Of a stretch of 64,000 bases of DNA, positions 45,489 through 54,072 are shown piece by piece (positions within the stretch are counted from its first letter, which is position 1; every line of letters begins with the position of its first letter). Origin of the DNA: Burkholderia sp. S171 (lineage in GTDB: Bacteria; Pseudomonadota; Gammaproteobacteria; Burkholderiales; Burkholderiaceae); assembly GCF_009766085.1 (NCBI RefSeq), contig NZ_LMUF01000006.1, positions 156,202 through 220,201 on the forward strand. The letters run 5' to 3'. The translations under genes and the position numbers were made by a program. Under the pieces are notes generated by a model. It was not told where the DNA came from, did no database searches, and saw nothing but the letters and a program-made list of their open reading frames with translations.

Positions 45489-47225
45489 CTATCCGGCGCG
45501 GATCTCTCGCTGAGCCTGGAACGTTCCGTTGGGCTGGTGAAAGATGATCTTAGCTACGGTCCCACCTTCATCGCGAACAAACTCCAAGCGGTAGCCTTTC
45601 AGCTCGCGAATCGCAAAGACGCGATCACGATAAGGATCAAGACGATAAGTCGGCTGGTCGGTAGGCGAGAGCGTGAGGCCACCGTCAGCGTCGATCGCGA
45701 CCACGTGCACAGTCGCGCCTCCGCGGTAAGTGCCGACGCAGGTTTGGCGAAATGCTGCGTCGAGTGTCTCGCCCGAGGCGCTGCGGTGAAACACAATATC
45801 CGTGACATTGGGCTCGAGTGGGGCCAAGAGGCGATCGATTCGCCCCTCGCGGTCATAGAGGAACGTCACGGCAAGACCGTCCGGCCACAACGTTTCCGGT
45901 TGCTCGTCGAGCTCGAACGCGTCGTAGTGACGATGAATTAACGCGCCCGACATGCCGCGATAGCGAAACGCGAGCGCGTCTCCCGCCGCTTCGACCGTCA
46001 CGCGGCCGTAGGCGGGATCGACATAGTCCCCGACGTATTCGCCCAAAGTTCGGCTCGGCGCATCGGTCCGCCGCGATGCGCACTTTGCTGCGACATCGGC
46101 CGGACGTTGCGCCACATGGGCGCGCCGGGACTCGCGGAAACGATCAAACCAGGGAATCGCATCCTTACCTATTAGATGGTCGAGGATTGCGTTCCTTACG
46201 ATTTCGGTGACCGGAGAGCAGTTGCGGTTGATGAGCACCGTGACGCCGAAGCGCCGCTCGGGCACAAGCGACATCAACGTGCCCCAGCCGATCCAGCCGC
46301 CGGAATGGCTGACAACCCGCTCGCCGCGATAGTGGTGGGTCGCGAGGCCAAGCCCGTAATGGCTCTCGCCCATTTCGGCGAAGGGCGACTTGCCGGTATA
46401 GACGCGCGGCTTGTAGAGCGCCTTCAGCCGCGCTGAGGAAACGAGCCGTGCGTCATTGACCTTGCCGTCGGTGAGATATAGTTGCATGTATCGCGCCATA
46501 TCAGACGCGGCAATATTGATACCACCGGCTGGCGTATCGGCGATTGGCCAAAGTCGCGCACGTCGGCGCACGAATTCGCCGGCCTTCTCTTGATCATGCA
46601 CGATATAAGGACGCGCGCTGTCGGGAGCGCGCTCCAGGTCTATGTCAGAAAATCCGATATTGACCATTCCGAGCGGCTTCATGATCCGTTCCAGCGTGAA
46701 ATCCTCCCATGTCTGACCAGAGATCCGCTCGGCGACCATCCCAGCCGCGACATAACCGAGATTGCAATATTGATAGGTGGTGCGAATGTCTTTGCTCGGC
46801 TCGAGATAGCGCAGCGCTGCGAGCATCTCAGCGCGCGAAATGTCGGCCGGCATCCAGATCCAGTCGTGACGCGGCAATCCGGTGTGGTGAGAAAGCAGAT
46901 CGATGATAGTGACGCGCTCCGTCGCGACCGCGTCATGCAGGCGAAACTCAGGCAGATAGTCGCGCACCGGCCTGTTCCAATCTAACCGCCCCTCGTCGAC
47001 CAGCATCGCCAGACCCAGCGCCGTAAAGGACTTGGTGACCGAGCAAAGAATGAACTGAGTATCTCCTGTGACGGGTAGACCTGCCTCCACGTCGCGCAAT
47101 CCATAAGCCTTCACCCAATCTTCCGCGCCGTCACGCGTGACCGCCAGCGCCAGGCCGGGGACCTGCCATTCCTCCATTACTTCGCGGACGAGGGTGTCGA
47201 GATGTTCGGGCACGGTGTTCGTCAT
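45489..47225 (-). CDS. Serine hydrolase, class C beta-lactamase/PBP-like
   Basis: A 578-residue protein starting at 47225 with AAGGAG seven bases upstream. The beta-lactamase-related domain has SVTK (SxxK nucleophile, about 68), YQYCNLGY (YxN-type) and the C-terminal HSGG triad element near 310. The last 200 residues form an additional beta-rich domain, as in many esterase/peptidase members. No signal peptide is seen, so a cytoplasmic esterase, peptidase or amidase is more likely than true beta-lactam resistance. Confidence 0.88.
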   Translation of the reverse strand: MTNTVPEHLDTLVREVMEEWQVPGLALAVTRDGAEDWVKAYGLRDVEAGLPVTGDTQFILCSVTKSFTALGLAMLVDEGRLDWNRPVRDYLPEFRLHDAVATERVTIIDLLSHHTGLPRHDWIWMPADISRAEMLAALRYLEPSKDIRTTYQYCNLGYVAAGMVAERISGQTWEDFTLERIMKPLGMVNIGFSDIDLERAPDSARPYIVHDQEKAGEFVRRRARLWPIADTPAGGINIAASDMARYMQLYLTDGKVNDARLVSSARLKALYKPRVYTGKSPFAEMGESHYGLGLATHHYRGERVVSHSGGWIGWGTLMSLVPERRFGVTVLINRNCSPVTEIVRNAILDHLIGKDAIPWFDRFRESRRAHVAQRPADVAAKCASRRTDAPSRTLGEYVGDYVDPAYGRVTVEAAGDALAFRYRGMSGALIHRHYDAFELDEQPETLWPDGLAVTFLYDREGRIDRLLAPLEPNVTDIVFHRSASGETLDAAFRQTCVGTYRGGATVHVVAIDADGGLTLSPTDQPTYRLDPYRDRVFAIRELKGYRLEFVRDEGGTVAKIIFHQPNGTFQAQREIRAG

Positions 47226-47504
47226 GCGAAAGGCTCCTTTTTTGACCTGACTGCGGTGAAAAGATGATCCGATGCGCGTCACATCTTACGGCGCACGAGG
47301 AGAGACCCAAGTGATGCTGCCGATTGTCAACGGGCTATGTTCCTATGTCGAACATCGCCTACTGGCCGACTCTCGCCGGTCCGCGATCGGCGGCACGCGA
47401 CCCGGAGCCGCCCTTCAATCTCGCGGAAACCGGACATTCAGCGCCTGACGAAAGGGAGCGGACATTTGCTTATCGGGCGCGCCCCTGGATAAACGTCGTC
47501 AACT
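47226..47504. other. Gap with copy of a dispersed GC-rich repeat
   Basis: No gene seen. Around 47390 is the string GATCGGCGGCACGCGACC, which recurs near 58624. It belongs to the degenerate repeat family found in several gaps of this part. Confidence 0.45.
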
Positions 47505-48446
47505 TCATAGGTATCCTGGCTGAACCTTGCCCGGACTCGCCAGGCGAGCGTCGGTTGGGGCAGACCAACCGCCCGTTTTCTGCAGGACCCCATACATCAC
47601 CACGAGGGGGAGAGCGCCTTTCAGGATGACAAGGGTGCACCAATCGAGCATTGTTGCCGGGACCTGCGCATGAGGCAGGGGACCCGTGAAGAACAGTGAT
47701 TGCAGCGTCGCACAGACGTTCATCATCGAATGCGCACCGATCGCAAGCTCAAGGCGCTGGTCGCGCAAGCTCAAGGCAGAAAAGCCGAGCGAACAAACCA
47801 CCATCAGCATCTTCTCTCGCAAGTCATATTGCGTATGGTAAGCCGCAAATAGCACGGCAACCAACGCAACGACAGTAATCGTGGAGCGTATATAGTGCCT
47901 GAGGGTCTGGGTCAGCCAAGCCCGGAAAAACAGTTCCTCTGCGAATGCGAGGAATGGGATGACGATTAGCATACCTATTGATGGGATAATCTCGGCATTG
48001 TGATGCGGCCATTCGAAGTGACGAAATGGAACCAGCCAGGCGCCAGCTCGCATCGAAAAGAAAAGCGACATAGCCATGAGACCGAGCGCGTTCGCGGGTA
48101 GATATAACGCAGCACCCAGCAAACAACGTCGGATATGGAACGTCACGTCTGTAGAGATCAAAGACCGAAACGGACGCCGCAGGAATTTTTTGCATGCGAG
48201 CCAAAATCCGAAAATGGAGGCAGCGGCCTCCGCCAATTCCAATACGACAATCCGGTCCGCGTCCGGGATATGGAAAAACGGATGTTTGAAAAAAGTTGGC
48301 GAAACCGCGACGATCAAGCTAGTCATGACAAACAGGATGCTGAGGAACTTGACTAGCAGGATAGTCAAAGCAACCCTTCGCCAGTCGGTTCGCCCCATTT
48401 TGGCAAGATCGATAAAGGCACGCGAGAAATTGTTTTCTGGTTTCAT
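47505..48446 (-). CDS. CPBP-family intramembrane protease (CAAX/Abi-like)
   Basis: About 313 residues with roughly seven to eight membrane spans. The CPBP motifs are EELFFRAW near 165, HTQYD near 208 and AHSMMN near 245, which supply the metal-site Glu and His residues. Members cleave prenylated or other membrane substrates, or protect against bacteriocins. No strong ribosome site is seen; the start may be the ATG two codons earlier. Neighbours give no functional link. Confidence 0.85.
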   Translation of the reverse strand: MKPENNFSRAFIDLAKMGRTDWRRVALTILLVKFLSILFVMTSLIVAVSPTFFKHPFFHIPDADRIVVLELAEAAASIFGFWLACKKFLRRPFRSLISTDVTFHIRRCLLGAALYLPANALGLMAMSLFFSMRAGAWLVPFRHFEWPHHNAEIIPSIGMLIVIPFLAFAEELFFRAWLTQTLRHYIRSTITVVALVAVLFAAYHTQYDLREKMLMVVCSLGFSALSLRDQRLELAIGAHSMMNVCATLQSLFFTGPLPHAQVPATMLDWCTLVILKGALPLVVMYGVLQKTGGWSAPTDARLASPGKVQPGYL

Positions 48447-48806
48447 GAACACAGTTCAAGTGAAACAACGCCTGCTTTATTCGTCGAATACTTTGAGAAA
48501 AAGTTCGTGTCCTGCGGCGAACAGCCAGGCCGATAATTTTGACTGATCGTCCAATGTGGTCGCCTGATTGCCGCTTTCAGTTTCGACGTCGGTCGATTGT
48601 CTTCGATTTGGCCATCGCTGTCGAACGGCCGTTGTTGGCCCGCACTCAGCCAGATGATGGCCGTTGCGGGCCGATCCGCAGCCGCTATTGGAGCCAACGC
48701 TACATCTATGGCCGCTTCAAAGGTCCGTTGATGATTCGCAAGTCGGCTGCGCGGCGCACACGTTCTCGGCCGAAGCCGACAAGATGGCTCTGAATTCCGC
48801 TACGAT
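48447..48806. other. Gene-poor gap with degenerate repeat sequence
   Basis: About 360 bases rich in GGCCG/TCGATTG motifs (48550-48720) resembling the repeats at 49329, 50170 and 51641. No gene or transposase fragment is recognised. Confidence 0.4.
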
Positions 48807-49256
48807 TTAACGCGGCCCCGTATTAAACAACATCAGCATACAAGGATCTTCGTCGGGCCCATCGCTGAGAACAACGGGCGTACCAACCGGCACGACCGAA
48901 CGCCAAAATTTTAGACCCTCAGGGTTATCGAGCATCGTTGTTACTCGCCAATCACCTGCATGCATTTCGAAGAGTGCGCGCACGGCCTCCCGCCCTATTG
49001 ATTGTCCGCGATACGACTTCGAGACACAAAATTCAGCCATCTCGAACAACGGGGCATTGGTCAATGTTCTAACCAGAGCAAACCCAGCTACCTTTCCGTC
49101 CACAAGAATAAAATAAGGGTGTCTTTCTGCCTCTTCCCAGTAGAGCGGAAGGTACGGATACTCTGTATCGGCTCCAAGTTCCTGCAGATAATCGACAACC
49201 ATCTCGATCAAAACTTCTTGGGACTTCCTCGGCGCGATTTCGACTTCAATTTTCAA
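48807..49256 (-). CDS. GNAT-family N-acetyltransferase
   Basis: A 149-residue protein with the GNAT core: YFILVDGKVAGFALVRT (beta 2-3), EMAEFCVSKSYRGQSIGREAVRAL (motif A, acetyl-CoA pyrophosphate loop RGQSIG near 95) and a C-terminal strand after NPEGLKFWRS. The substrate is not predictable. It is the first of four GNAT genes in 8 kb. Confidence 0.85.
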   Translation of the reverse strand: MKIEVEIAPRKSQEVLIEMVVDYLQELGADTEYPYLPLYWEEAERHPYFILVDGKVAGFALVRTLTNAPLFEMAEFCVSKSYRGQSIGREAVRALFEMHAGDWRVTTMLDNPEGLKFWRSVVPVGTPVVLSDGPDEDPCMLMLFNTGPR

Positions 49257-49328
49257 TATCCTGCTCCCGAATGCTAATCAATGCCCTAGCCCGCCGACGC
49301 GTTAGTTGTCGGCGAGCTGCCCGATAAC

Positions 49329-49350
49329 GTCGAGCGTCGGTTTATGGCCG
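49329..49350. repeat. Dispersed GC-rich intergenic repeat, copy C
   Basis: GTCGAGCGTCGGTTTATGGC followed by CG; matches the copies at 50170, 51641 and 58591 with a core GTCGAAGGTC(G/C)GCTTnTGGCC. Confidence 0.5.
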
Positions 49351-49366
49351 ATCACTGCCCGCGTCC

Positions 49367-50089
49367 TTACCCTGTCGGCAACCCCAACTCGGGAAGAATT
49401 CGACTTTCATATGCCGGCCAGTCTCTCTCTGAATTTTCAATGGCGAGCTTGGCTAACGGCAGTTCCTGAAACAGGCCGTCGGTAAGATGACGGTAATCAC
49501 AGTACAGGGAAATCAGCCCGTCCAGTCCCACGAAACCATGGCGCGCGCAGTAGGGAGCCGCGAGCTTCCAGTTGACCTGATAATCGATCCATTCGGGACC
49601 ACGTTCTGCGCAGACCGTTATGATGGCTTCTTCGACATCTTCCTGCCAAAGGTAAACGACGAACGGATTCAGCGGGGCGATGACTGTTGCTAGCTTCCGT
49701 ATGTAGCCCCAAATCAACGCGGTATCGGCCTCCATTAGCAGCAAGTGAGTCAGGTCTCCGTGAAAAAGTTGACCATCCAATACCGGAATATCAGTACTTG
49801 ATTGCGTGTACTCGACGAAGGCGGTCCATCTCGCCAATGCACGGTCCGCGAGATCCTCAGGTGTGGTGTCCCTCCACGGTTCAAACCAGTGTTCGAGTTC
49901 GTCAGTCGCGCGCACCGGATGCGGGTCGGTCCTTTCATGGATATATACCGCCGGTCGCCCCGCTTCTTGCAGGTGTTTCGCGATGAACCGCATGGTCGTT
50001 GACTTGCCCGATCCCATGATGCCCTCGACGATCACCAGCCGGTGAACATTAGAAGGTTCTTCCGTGCAGGATTCCGACAGACTAGCCAT
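49367..50089 (-). CDS. P-loop kinase-like NTPase
   Basis: A 240-residue protein with Walker A VEGIMGSGKSTTMRF near residue 22-36, then IHERTDPHPVRATDELEHW and LDGQLFHGDLTHLLLMEAD, which fill the place of the kinase Asp/LID region. It looks like the thymidylate-kinase-like/deoxynucleoside-kinase group, but the substrate is unknown. It could phosphorylate a small molecule such as an antibiotic; that is speculative. Confidence 0.75.
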   Translation of the reverse strand: MASLSESCTEEPSNVHRLVIVEGIMGSGKSTTMRFIAKHLQEAGRPAVYIHERTDPHPVRATDELEHWFEPWRDTTPEDLADRALARWTAFVEYTQSSTDIPVLDGQLFHGDLTHLLLMEADTALIWGYIRKLATVIAPLNPFVVYLWQEDVEEAIITVCAERGPEWIDYQVNWKLAAPYCARHGFVGLDGLISLYCDYRHLTDGLFQELPLAKLAIENSERDWPAYESRILPELGLPTG

Positions 50090-50169
50090 GGTTCGCTCAC
50101 AGCCCCCGTACGTTGAAAGTTAGCCAGCATCCGCATACGGTCCGGATTGTCGACGATTCGCGTGCGTCC

Positions 50170-50194
50170 GTCGAAGGTCGGCTTCTGGTCGGCC
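50170..50194. repeat. Dispersed GC-rich intergenic repeat, copy D
   Basis: GTCGAAGGTCGGCTTCTGGT followed by CGGCC, downstream of the GNAT-VOC gene. Confidence 0.5.
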
Positions 50195-50228
50195 ACTGCG
50201 TCACGGGAAAACCGTCAAGAACCGAAAG

Positions 50229-51176
50229 TTAAACCGGTTCCCCGAATCGCATTAGATGCCCGTCTGGATCACGAATTGTGAATTCCCGGCGTCCCCAAGG
50301 CTTAATTGCAAGCGGCTCCACGATCGTCACGTTCTTTAGCTGGTACTCGCTATAGAGCATGTCCAATCGCGGTGCAACGGAGATGTACAGGGCACCAGAC
50401 GGAATACCCGAGGGCAAGATCCGCCGCGTCAGTTGCAGCCTCAGCCCCTGGGTGGACCAATCACCCCGGAACAATCCTGCGTGCGAAGCCGGATCGCCAG
50501 ACGCGTACTCCACCGTGAAACCTAATTGGTCGCGGTAAAATTGCACGCCTGCGGCGACGTCAGCTACCTCCAATATCGGCTCAACCCCATAAAACACCGG
50601 CTCGCTGTCCGTGGATATGATCGGCACTCCATCCGTCGGCGCATCGCTTCCTGACCACTGCGTGCGTGTGATGCCATACACCGCCGTTTCTCGCGATAGA
50701 CGCTCGCGCGGATAAAGCTGGCGGAAGCAACCGCGTCGCGCAAAACCAAGCGATTCCGCCAATCTCCGGGACGCCGTGTTGGCCTCGTGAATCCATAGCT
50801 CGACACGGTCGAGATTCAATTGCTGAAAGCCGAAATTCAGCGCTACCCGAGCCGCCTCCGCCGCGTATCCGTGAGACCTATGCGCAGGATGGAGCGCATA
50901 ACCAAAGCCTGGAATCGTGCCAAAGCCGAGAAAACCCAAAAAGCCGATCGTCTCTTGCGTCGCGGCGGTCCGCACGGCCCACCAGCGGGCATGGCGTGGA
51001 CGCAACATCCCTTCAATAGCAGTTCGGGTATCTTCCAACGTCTGATGCGGACGTGTGTGCCAATAAGGCATTGCATCGGGGTCATGGAATAGGTCGAACA
51101 ACGCCGGCGCGTCATCCGGACTCAACGCATGCAGATGCAGTCTGTCGGTTCGTAGCGGTTCAGACGGTGTCATCAT
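50229..51176 (-). CDS. Fusion of GNAT acetyltransferase and VOC (glyoxalase/bleomycin-resistance) domain
   Basis: A 315-residue protein. Residues 1-170 are a RimJ/RimL-type GNAT (LRTDRLHLHALSPDDAPALF; GYALHPAHRSHGYAAEAARV as acetyl-CoA motif; SRRLAESLGFARRG). Residues 185-315 are a VOC domain (VEPILEVADVAAGVQFYRDQ; REFTIRDPDGHLMRFGEP). The linker is about 15 residues. The two activities joined suggest modification plus binding of one toxic compound. It begins one base after the stop of the upstream DUF5990 gene. Confidence 0.88.
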   Translation of the reverse strand: MMTPSEPLRTDRLHLHALSPDDAPALFDLFHDPDAMPYWHTRPHQTLEDTRTAIEGMLRPRHARWWAVRTAATQETIGFLGFLGFGTIPGFGYALHPAHRSHGYAAEAARVALNFGFQQLNLDRVELWIHEANTASRRLAESLGFARRGCFRQLYPRERLSRETAVYGITRTQWSGSDAPTDGVPIISTDSEPVFYGVEPILEVADVAAGVQFYRDQLGFTVEYASGDPASHAGLFRGDWSTQGLRLQLTRRILPSGIPSGALYISVAPRLDMLYSEYQLKNVTIVEPLAIKPWGRREFTIRDPDGHLMRFGEPV

Positions 51177-51587
51177 TCAGTGACGCTCTGCAATGGTCCA
51201 GATGATCAGCTCGGTCGCATGCGGCCGACGTCCCGTAATATCGGCGTGGATTGCCGTGGCAGTGCCGAGATCGGCAGCATTGAATACAAGCGGTATTTTT
51301 ACACGCTGCACCCACGGTGTAGCGCTGGCGACAGTACGTTTCCAGCTAAGGTAGACAAAGCGCGCCGCTGGTGTCCCGTGGACGAAAGGTCCAGCGAAAT
51401 CGATGCTGCCGTCTCCCTTGTCGCGCACCTGAACCACGCACTCGAATTCGAAGGAACCGTCGCGTTTGCGCGTGCCCGCATGGACATGCTGTTCTTTGTC
51501 CTGCAAACCGACATTCGCTGCCTCTCCGATCGGCGGTAGCGAATTGCATGTCAGGGTCACGTGAATGTCGCGGGGAAATTCACTCAT
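51177..51587 (-). CDS. DUF5990-family protein
   Basis: A 136-residue protein from ATG 51587; the longer upstream frame is Arg-rich and not protein-like. The pattern VQVRDKGDGSIDFAGPFVHG and RFVYLSWKR matches DUF5990. Function unknown. It is transcribed with the GNAT-VOC fusion, with stop and next start adjoining. Confidence 0.75.
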   Translation of the reverse strand: MSEFPRDIHVTLTCNSLPPIGEAANVGLQDKEQHVHAGTRKRDGSFEFECVVQVRDKGDGSIDFAGPFVHGTPAARFVYLSWKRTVASATPWVQRVKIPLVFNAADLGTATAIHADITGRRPHATELIIWTIAERH

Positions 51588-51640
51588 TCGATATCCGTTG
51601 TCTCGAAGGAAATGACATTGTCGACGATCAGGGCGGCATT

Positions 51641-51662
51641 GTCGAAGGTCCGCTTGTGGCCG
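51641..51662. repeat. Dispersed GC-rich intergenic repeat, copy E
   Basis: GTCGAAGGTCCGCTTGTGGC followed by CG, between the divergent DUF5990 and GNAT genes. Confidence 0.5.
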
Positions 51663-51696
51663 GACGCGGTCCACCAGGCTCCGTTATTATCTGGCG

Positions 51697-52143
51697 ATGA
51701 AATATCCTGCGACAATTCGAAGGGCGATTGGCGGAGACGCCGATTCTTTGACCACCTTGATGCGTTCGTCTACGGCCTACGTTGGTCGTTATGCGCAGAT
51801 ATTGGCGGCCTATGAAGTGACGCCCGCACAGATTGCAAAAGACGAGATTTTCGTTGCCGAGTATGAAAACGGCATTGTAGGCTTCTATAGTTTAGTCACC
51901 TCGCCCGTAGCGGAACTAGACCTGCTGTTCGTCTCCGACGCTGCGCAGGGCAAAAGTGTGGGCAAGCTCCTCTTTCAGCATATGTGTGCCCGTGCCCAGG
52001 TGATCGGCGCAACGAAGATTGTCATCGTATCGCACCCACCATCAGTCGGATTTTATCAACGTATGGGCGCTCAAGTGGCAGGAACCAAGCCTTCGTCCGT
52101 CTCGGTCCCTTGGACCCGGCCAGTCCTTCACATGTGGCTCTGA
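51697..52143 (+). CDS. GNAT-family N-acetyltransferase
   Basis: A 148-residue protein: FVAEYENGIVGFYSLV, AELDLLFVSDAAQGKSVGKLLFQHM (acetyl-CoA loop near 82-90) and HPPSVGFYQRMGAQ, all typical GNAT parts. The acetyl-CoA loop reads AQGKSVG in place of the common RGxGxG. Substrate unknown. Confidence 0.87.
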   Translation: MKYPATIRRAIGGDADSLTTLMRSSTAYVGRYAQILAAYEVTPAQIAKDEIFVAEYENGIVGFYSLVTSPVAELDLLFVSDAAQGKSVGKLLFQHMCARAQVIGATKIVIVSHPPSVGFYQRMGAQVAGTKPSSVSVPWTRPVLHMWL

Positions 52144-52374
52144 TTTTCACTTGCAGTCGGATCAGTTATTAATTTTCGCGATCTAGGTCAGTGACCGGTT
52201 TTTGCAGTCCAGAGAAGGATGACGACCCTGAGCAGCCCGTCGCTATTCTCGGAAGCGGACCGTCGAATGCCCAACCATTGACTAAGCAATGCCCGCAGGA
52301 TACTTACGGCGAAGCCATTTTGCGCCCCGCCAACCGCGTTCGCCGACGCAAGGAAGCATGCATAGAACAGTACC

Positions 52375-52403
52375 TTGCATAAAATAGTAGCCCCTGCTAC
52401 AGT
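52375..52403 (+). promoter_or_regulatory. Sigma-70-type promoter for padR operon
   Basis: -35 TTGCAT (52375-52380), 17-base spacer, -10 TACAGT (52398-52403). The predicted start site near 52410 lies before the palindrome, which would let a bound regulator block the polymerase. Confidence 0.6.
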
Positions 52404-52443
52404 GCAATCATGATTCCCGCGGCTGTAAGTGTACCCGGCAACA

Positions 52444-52471
52444 GTGCGTTGCACGGTACCGTGCAACGCAC
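52444..52471. promoter_or_regulatory. Perfect 28-bp palindrome, candidate PadR operator
   Basis: GTGCGTTGCACGGT and its exact complement with no spacer, 20 bases before the padR-type start and inside the leader. The inner GTTGCAC/GTGCAAC repeats suit a dimeric winged-helix repressor. Confidence 0.6.
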
Positions 52472-52490
52472 ACTACAAACGTGGCGGTTA

Positions 52491-52829
52491 ATGAAAACGC
52501 AGTTAAAGAAAGGAACGCTCGATATGTGCGTGTTGGCCGTCCTGGCCCGCGGGGATAGCTACGCCTATCAACTTGTGTCGACGCTGGCGGAAACAATGGA
52601 AATCAGCGAAGGCACGATATACCCGCTGATGCGTCGCTTGCAGGCAGAAGCGTGGGTGTCGACTTATCTCGTCGAGTCGAATTCGGGACCATCCCGTAAG
52701 TACTACTCACTGACGAGCGCGGGGCGGCGCAGTCTGCTAGAGATGGAAGAAGAGTGGCGCAGTTTTGTGAGTGAAGTCAACTGCGTGCTAGGACAACAAG
52801 GCAAACAGAACACAGGGGAAAACCCATGA
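52491..52829 (+). CDS. PadR-family transcriptional regulator
   Basis: A 112-residue protein: LKKGTLDMCVLAVLARGDSY at the start, ISEGTIYPLMRRLQAEAWVS (recognition helix and wing) and SGPSRKYYSLTSAGRRSL, the classic PadR signature. It probably represses its own operon through the palindrome upstream. The stop overlaps the DUF1700 start by ATGA. PadR-DUF1700 pairs commonly respond to envelope or antibiotic stress. Confidence 0.9.
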   Translation: MKTQLKKGTLDMCVLAVLARGDSYAYQLVSTLAETMEISEGTIYPLMRRLQAEAWVSTYLVESNSGPSRKYYSLTSAGRRSLLEMEEEWRSFVSEVNCVLGQQGKQNTGENP

Positions 52830-53965
52830 AGCAGGACGAATTCATCGAAGCGCTGCGTCGGGAACTCAGCAGTCTGCCCAAGCAAGCGGTCGACGAAATT
52901 GTGGCGGACTACCGCGAGTACATCGGCGATGCGATCGCCGCCGGACGCCGCGAGGAAGACGTGGTCGCCGCGCTGGGAGATCCGGTCAAGCTGGCTCGCG
53001 AACTGAAGGCGCAGGCGAACTACCGGCAATGGCAAAGCCGCCGTTCGCTCGGTAATCTGTTCCGCGTGATAGTGTCGATCGCGGGGCTGGGGCTGCTGAA
53101 TTTACTGCTACTGGTGCCTTTCATCTTGTACCTAGTGGTGTTGACCATCGGTTACGTAACCTTCACGGGGCTGACCATTGCCGGGATCGTAGGTGTGGTC
53201 GCGTTGAGCGGGCACCACCTGTTTAGCACGCCGTCGCACGGCATTCCGTCCATCCACTTCGGAAGTCGCGAACACGACAAGTCTGCCGACGCGAATAGCC
53301 TCAACGCCAGCGCCACCCCCGACAACGACAAGGACAAGGACAGCGAGGAATCGCCGGGTAACCTGAAAGATTTGAAGATCGTCGGCAACCGGTTTGTCTT
53401 CGATCTACAGGACGGCAGCAGGGTGTCGATGGTGACGCGTGCCGGTCCGATCAAGATGCGCAAGGAAGACGACCAGCTCAACATCGAGACCCCGAGCGAT
53501 GGCGCGCGGCAACTTCTGACCAAAGAGAAGGACGGTACTTTGAGTGTAAGCCGTGATGAGGTGCTGACGCTCGACGTGAGGAATGACGATGATGACCGCG
53601 TGTCGTTTGCCAGTGCCGGTCCGGACGGCAAGTCGGACGTATGGAAGATGTCCGGCGACGATGGCGACCACGTGCAGATCGAGGAAGACGCGCACGGCAA
53701 CACCAGCAGTCTGAGCGCGAACAGCGGTCCGGACTCGGTGCAGATCCGCGACGGCAGCGTCGACATCGCCGATGGTCATGACCGAATTCTCGTCCACGCA
53801 TCGGGCGGTAAATACAACCATCTGGTCGCGATGCTGCCGATAGGCGTGTTGGGTCTGCTGTTCTGGGTCTGGCTGACACGAATGAGCTGGCGCGCCGTGA
53901 CGCGCTATGTAAAGCGGCAAATCGACGTGGTCTCGGCAAGTCTCGATCGCGACCCGACATCTTGA
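52826..53965 (+). CDS. DUF1700/HAAS membrane protein
   Basis: A 379-residue protein. The N-terminal 70 residues are the HAAS domain: KQDEFIEALRRELSSLPKQA, DYREYIGDAIAAGRREEDVV, ALGDPVKLAREL. Two spans follow (about 80-105 and 108-130), then an Asp/Ser/Lys-rich outer region with beta-type repeats (VSMVTRAGPIKM; DGTLSVSRDEV) like adhesin DUF4097, and a last span near 335-352. It is coupled to PadR and probably is its main target or sensor partner. Confidence 0.85.
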   Translation: MKQDEFIEALRRELSSLPKQAVDEIVADYREYIGDAIAAGRREEDVVAALGDPVKLARELKAQANYRQWQSRRSLGNLFRVIVSIAGLGLLNLLLLVPFILYLVVLTIGYVTFTGLTIAGIVGVVALSGHHLFSTPSHGIPSIHFGSREHDKSADANSLNASATPDNDKDKDSEESPGNLKDLKIVGNRFVFDLQDGSRVSMVTRAGPIKMRKEDDQLNIETPSDGARQLLTKEKDGTLSVSRDEVLTLDVRNDDDDRVSFASAGPDGKSDVWKMSGDDGDHVQIEEDAHGNTSSLSANSGPDSVQIRDGSVDIADGHDRILVHASGGKYNHLVAMLPIGVLGLLFWVWLTRMSWRAVTRYVKRQIDVVSASLDRDPTS

Positions 53966-54072
53966 ACACGAGGCGACGAGAAGCAAATCACTGAATCACA
54001 GAATTATTGAATGATCGAATAACCGGACACTGTCGCAACACTCCCACTTTCGCTTTATCAGAGGAAATCGTC

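Larger units (their letters stand above)
52144..52490 (+). other. Gap and promoter region of the padR operon
   Basis: About 350 bases. The first 200 hold nothing recognisable; the rest has a sigma-70-type promoter and a 28-bp palindrome listed separately. Confidence 0.5.
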
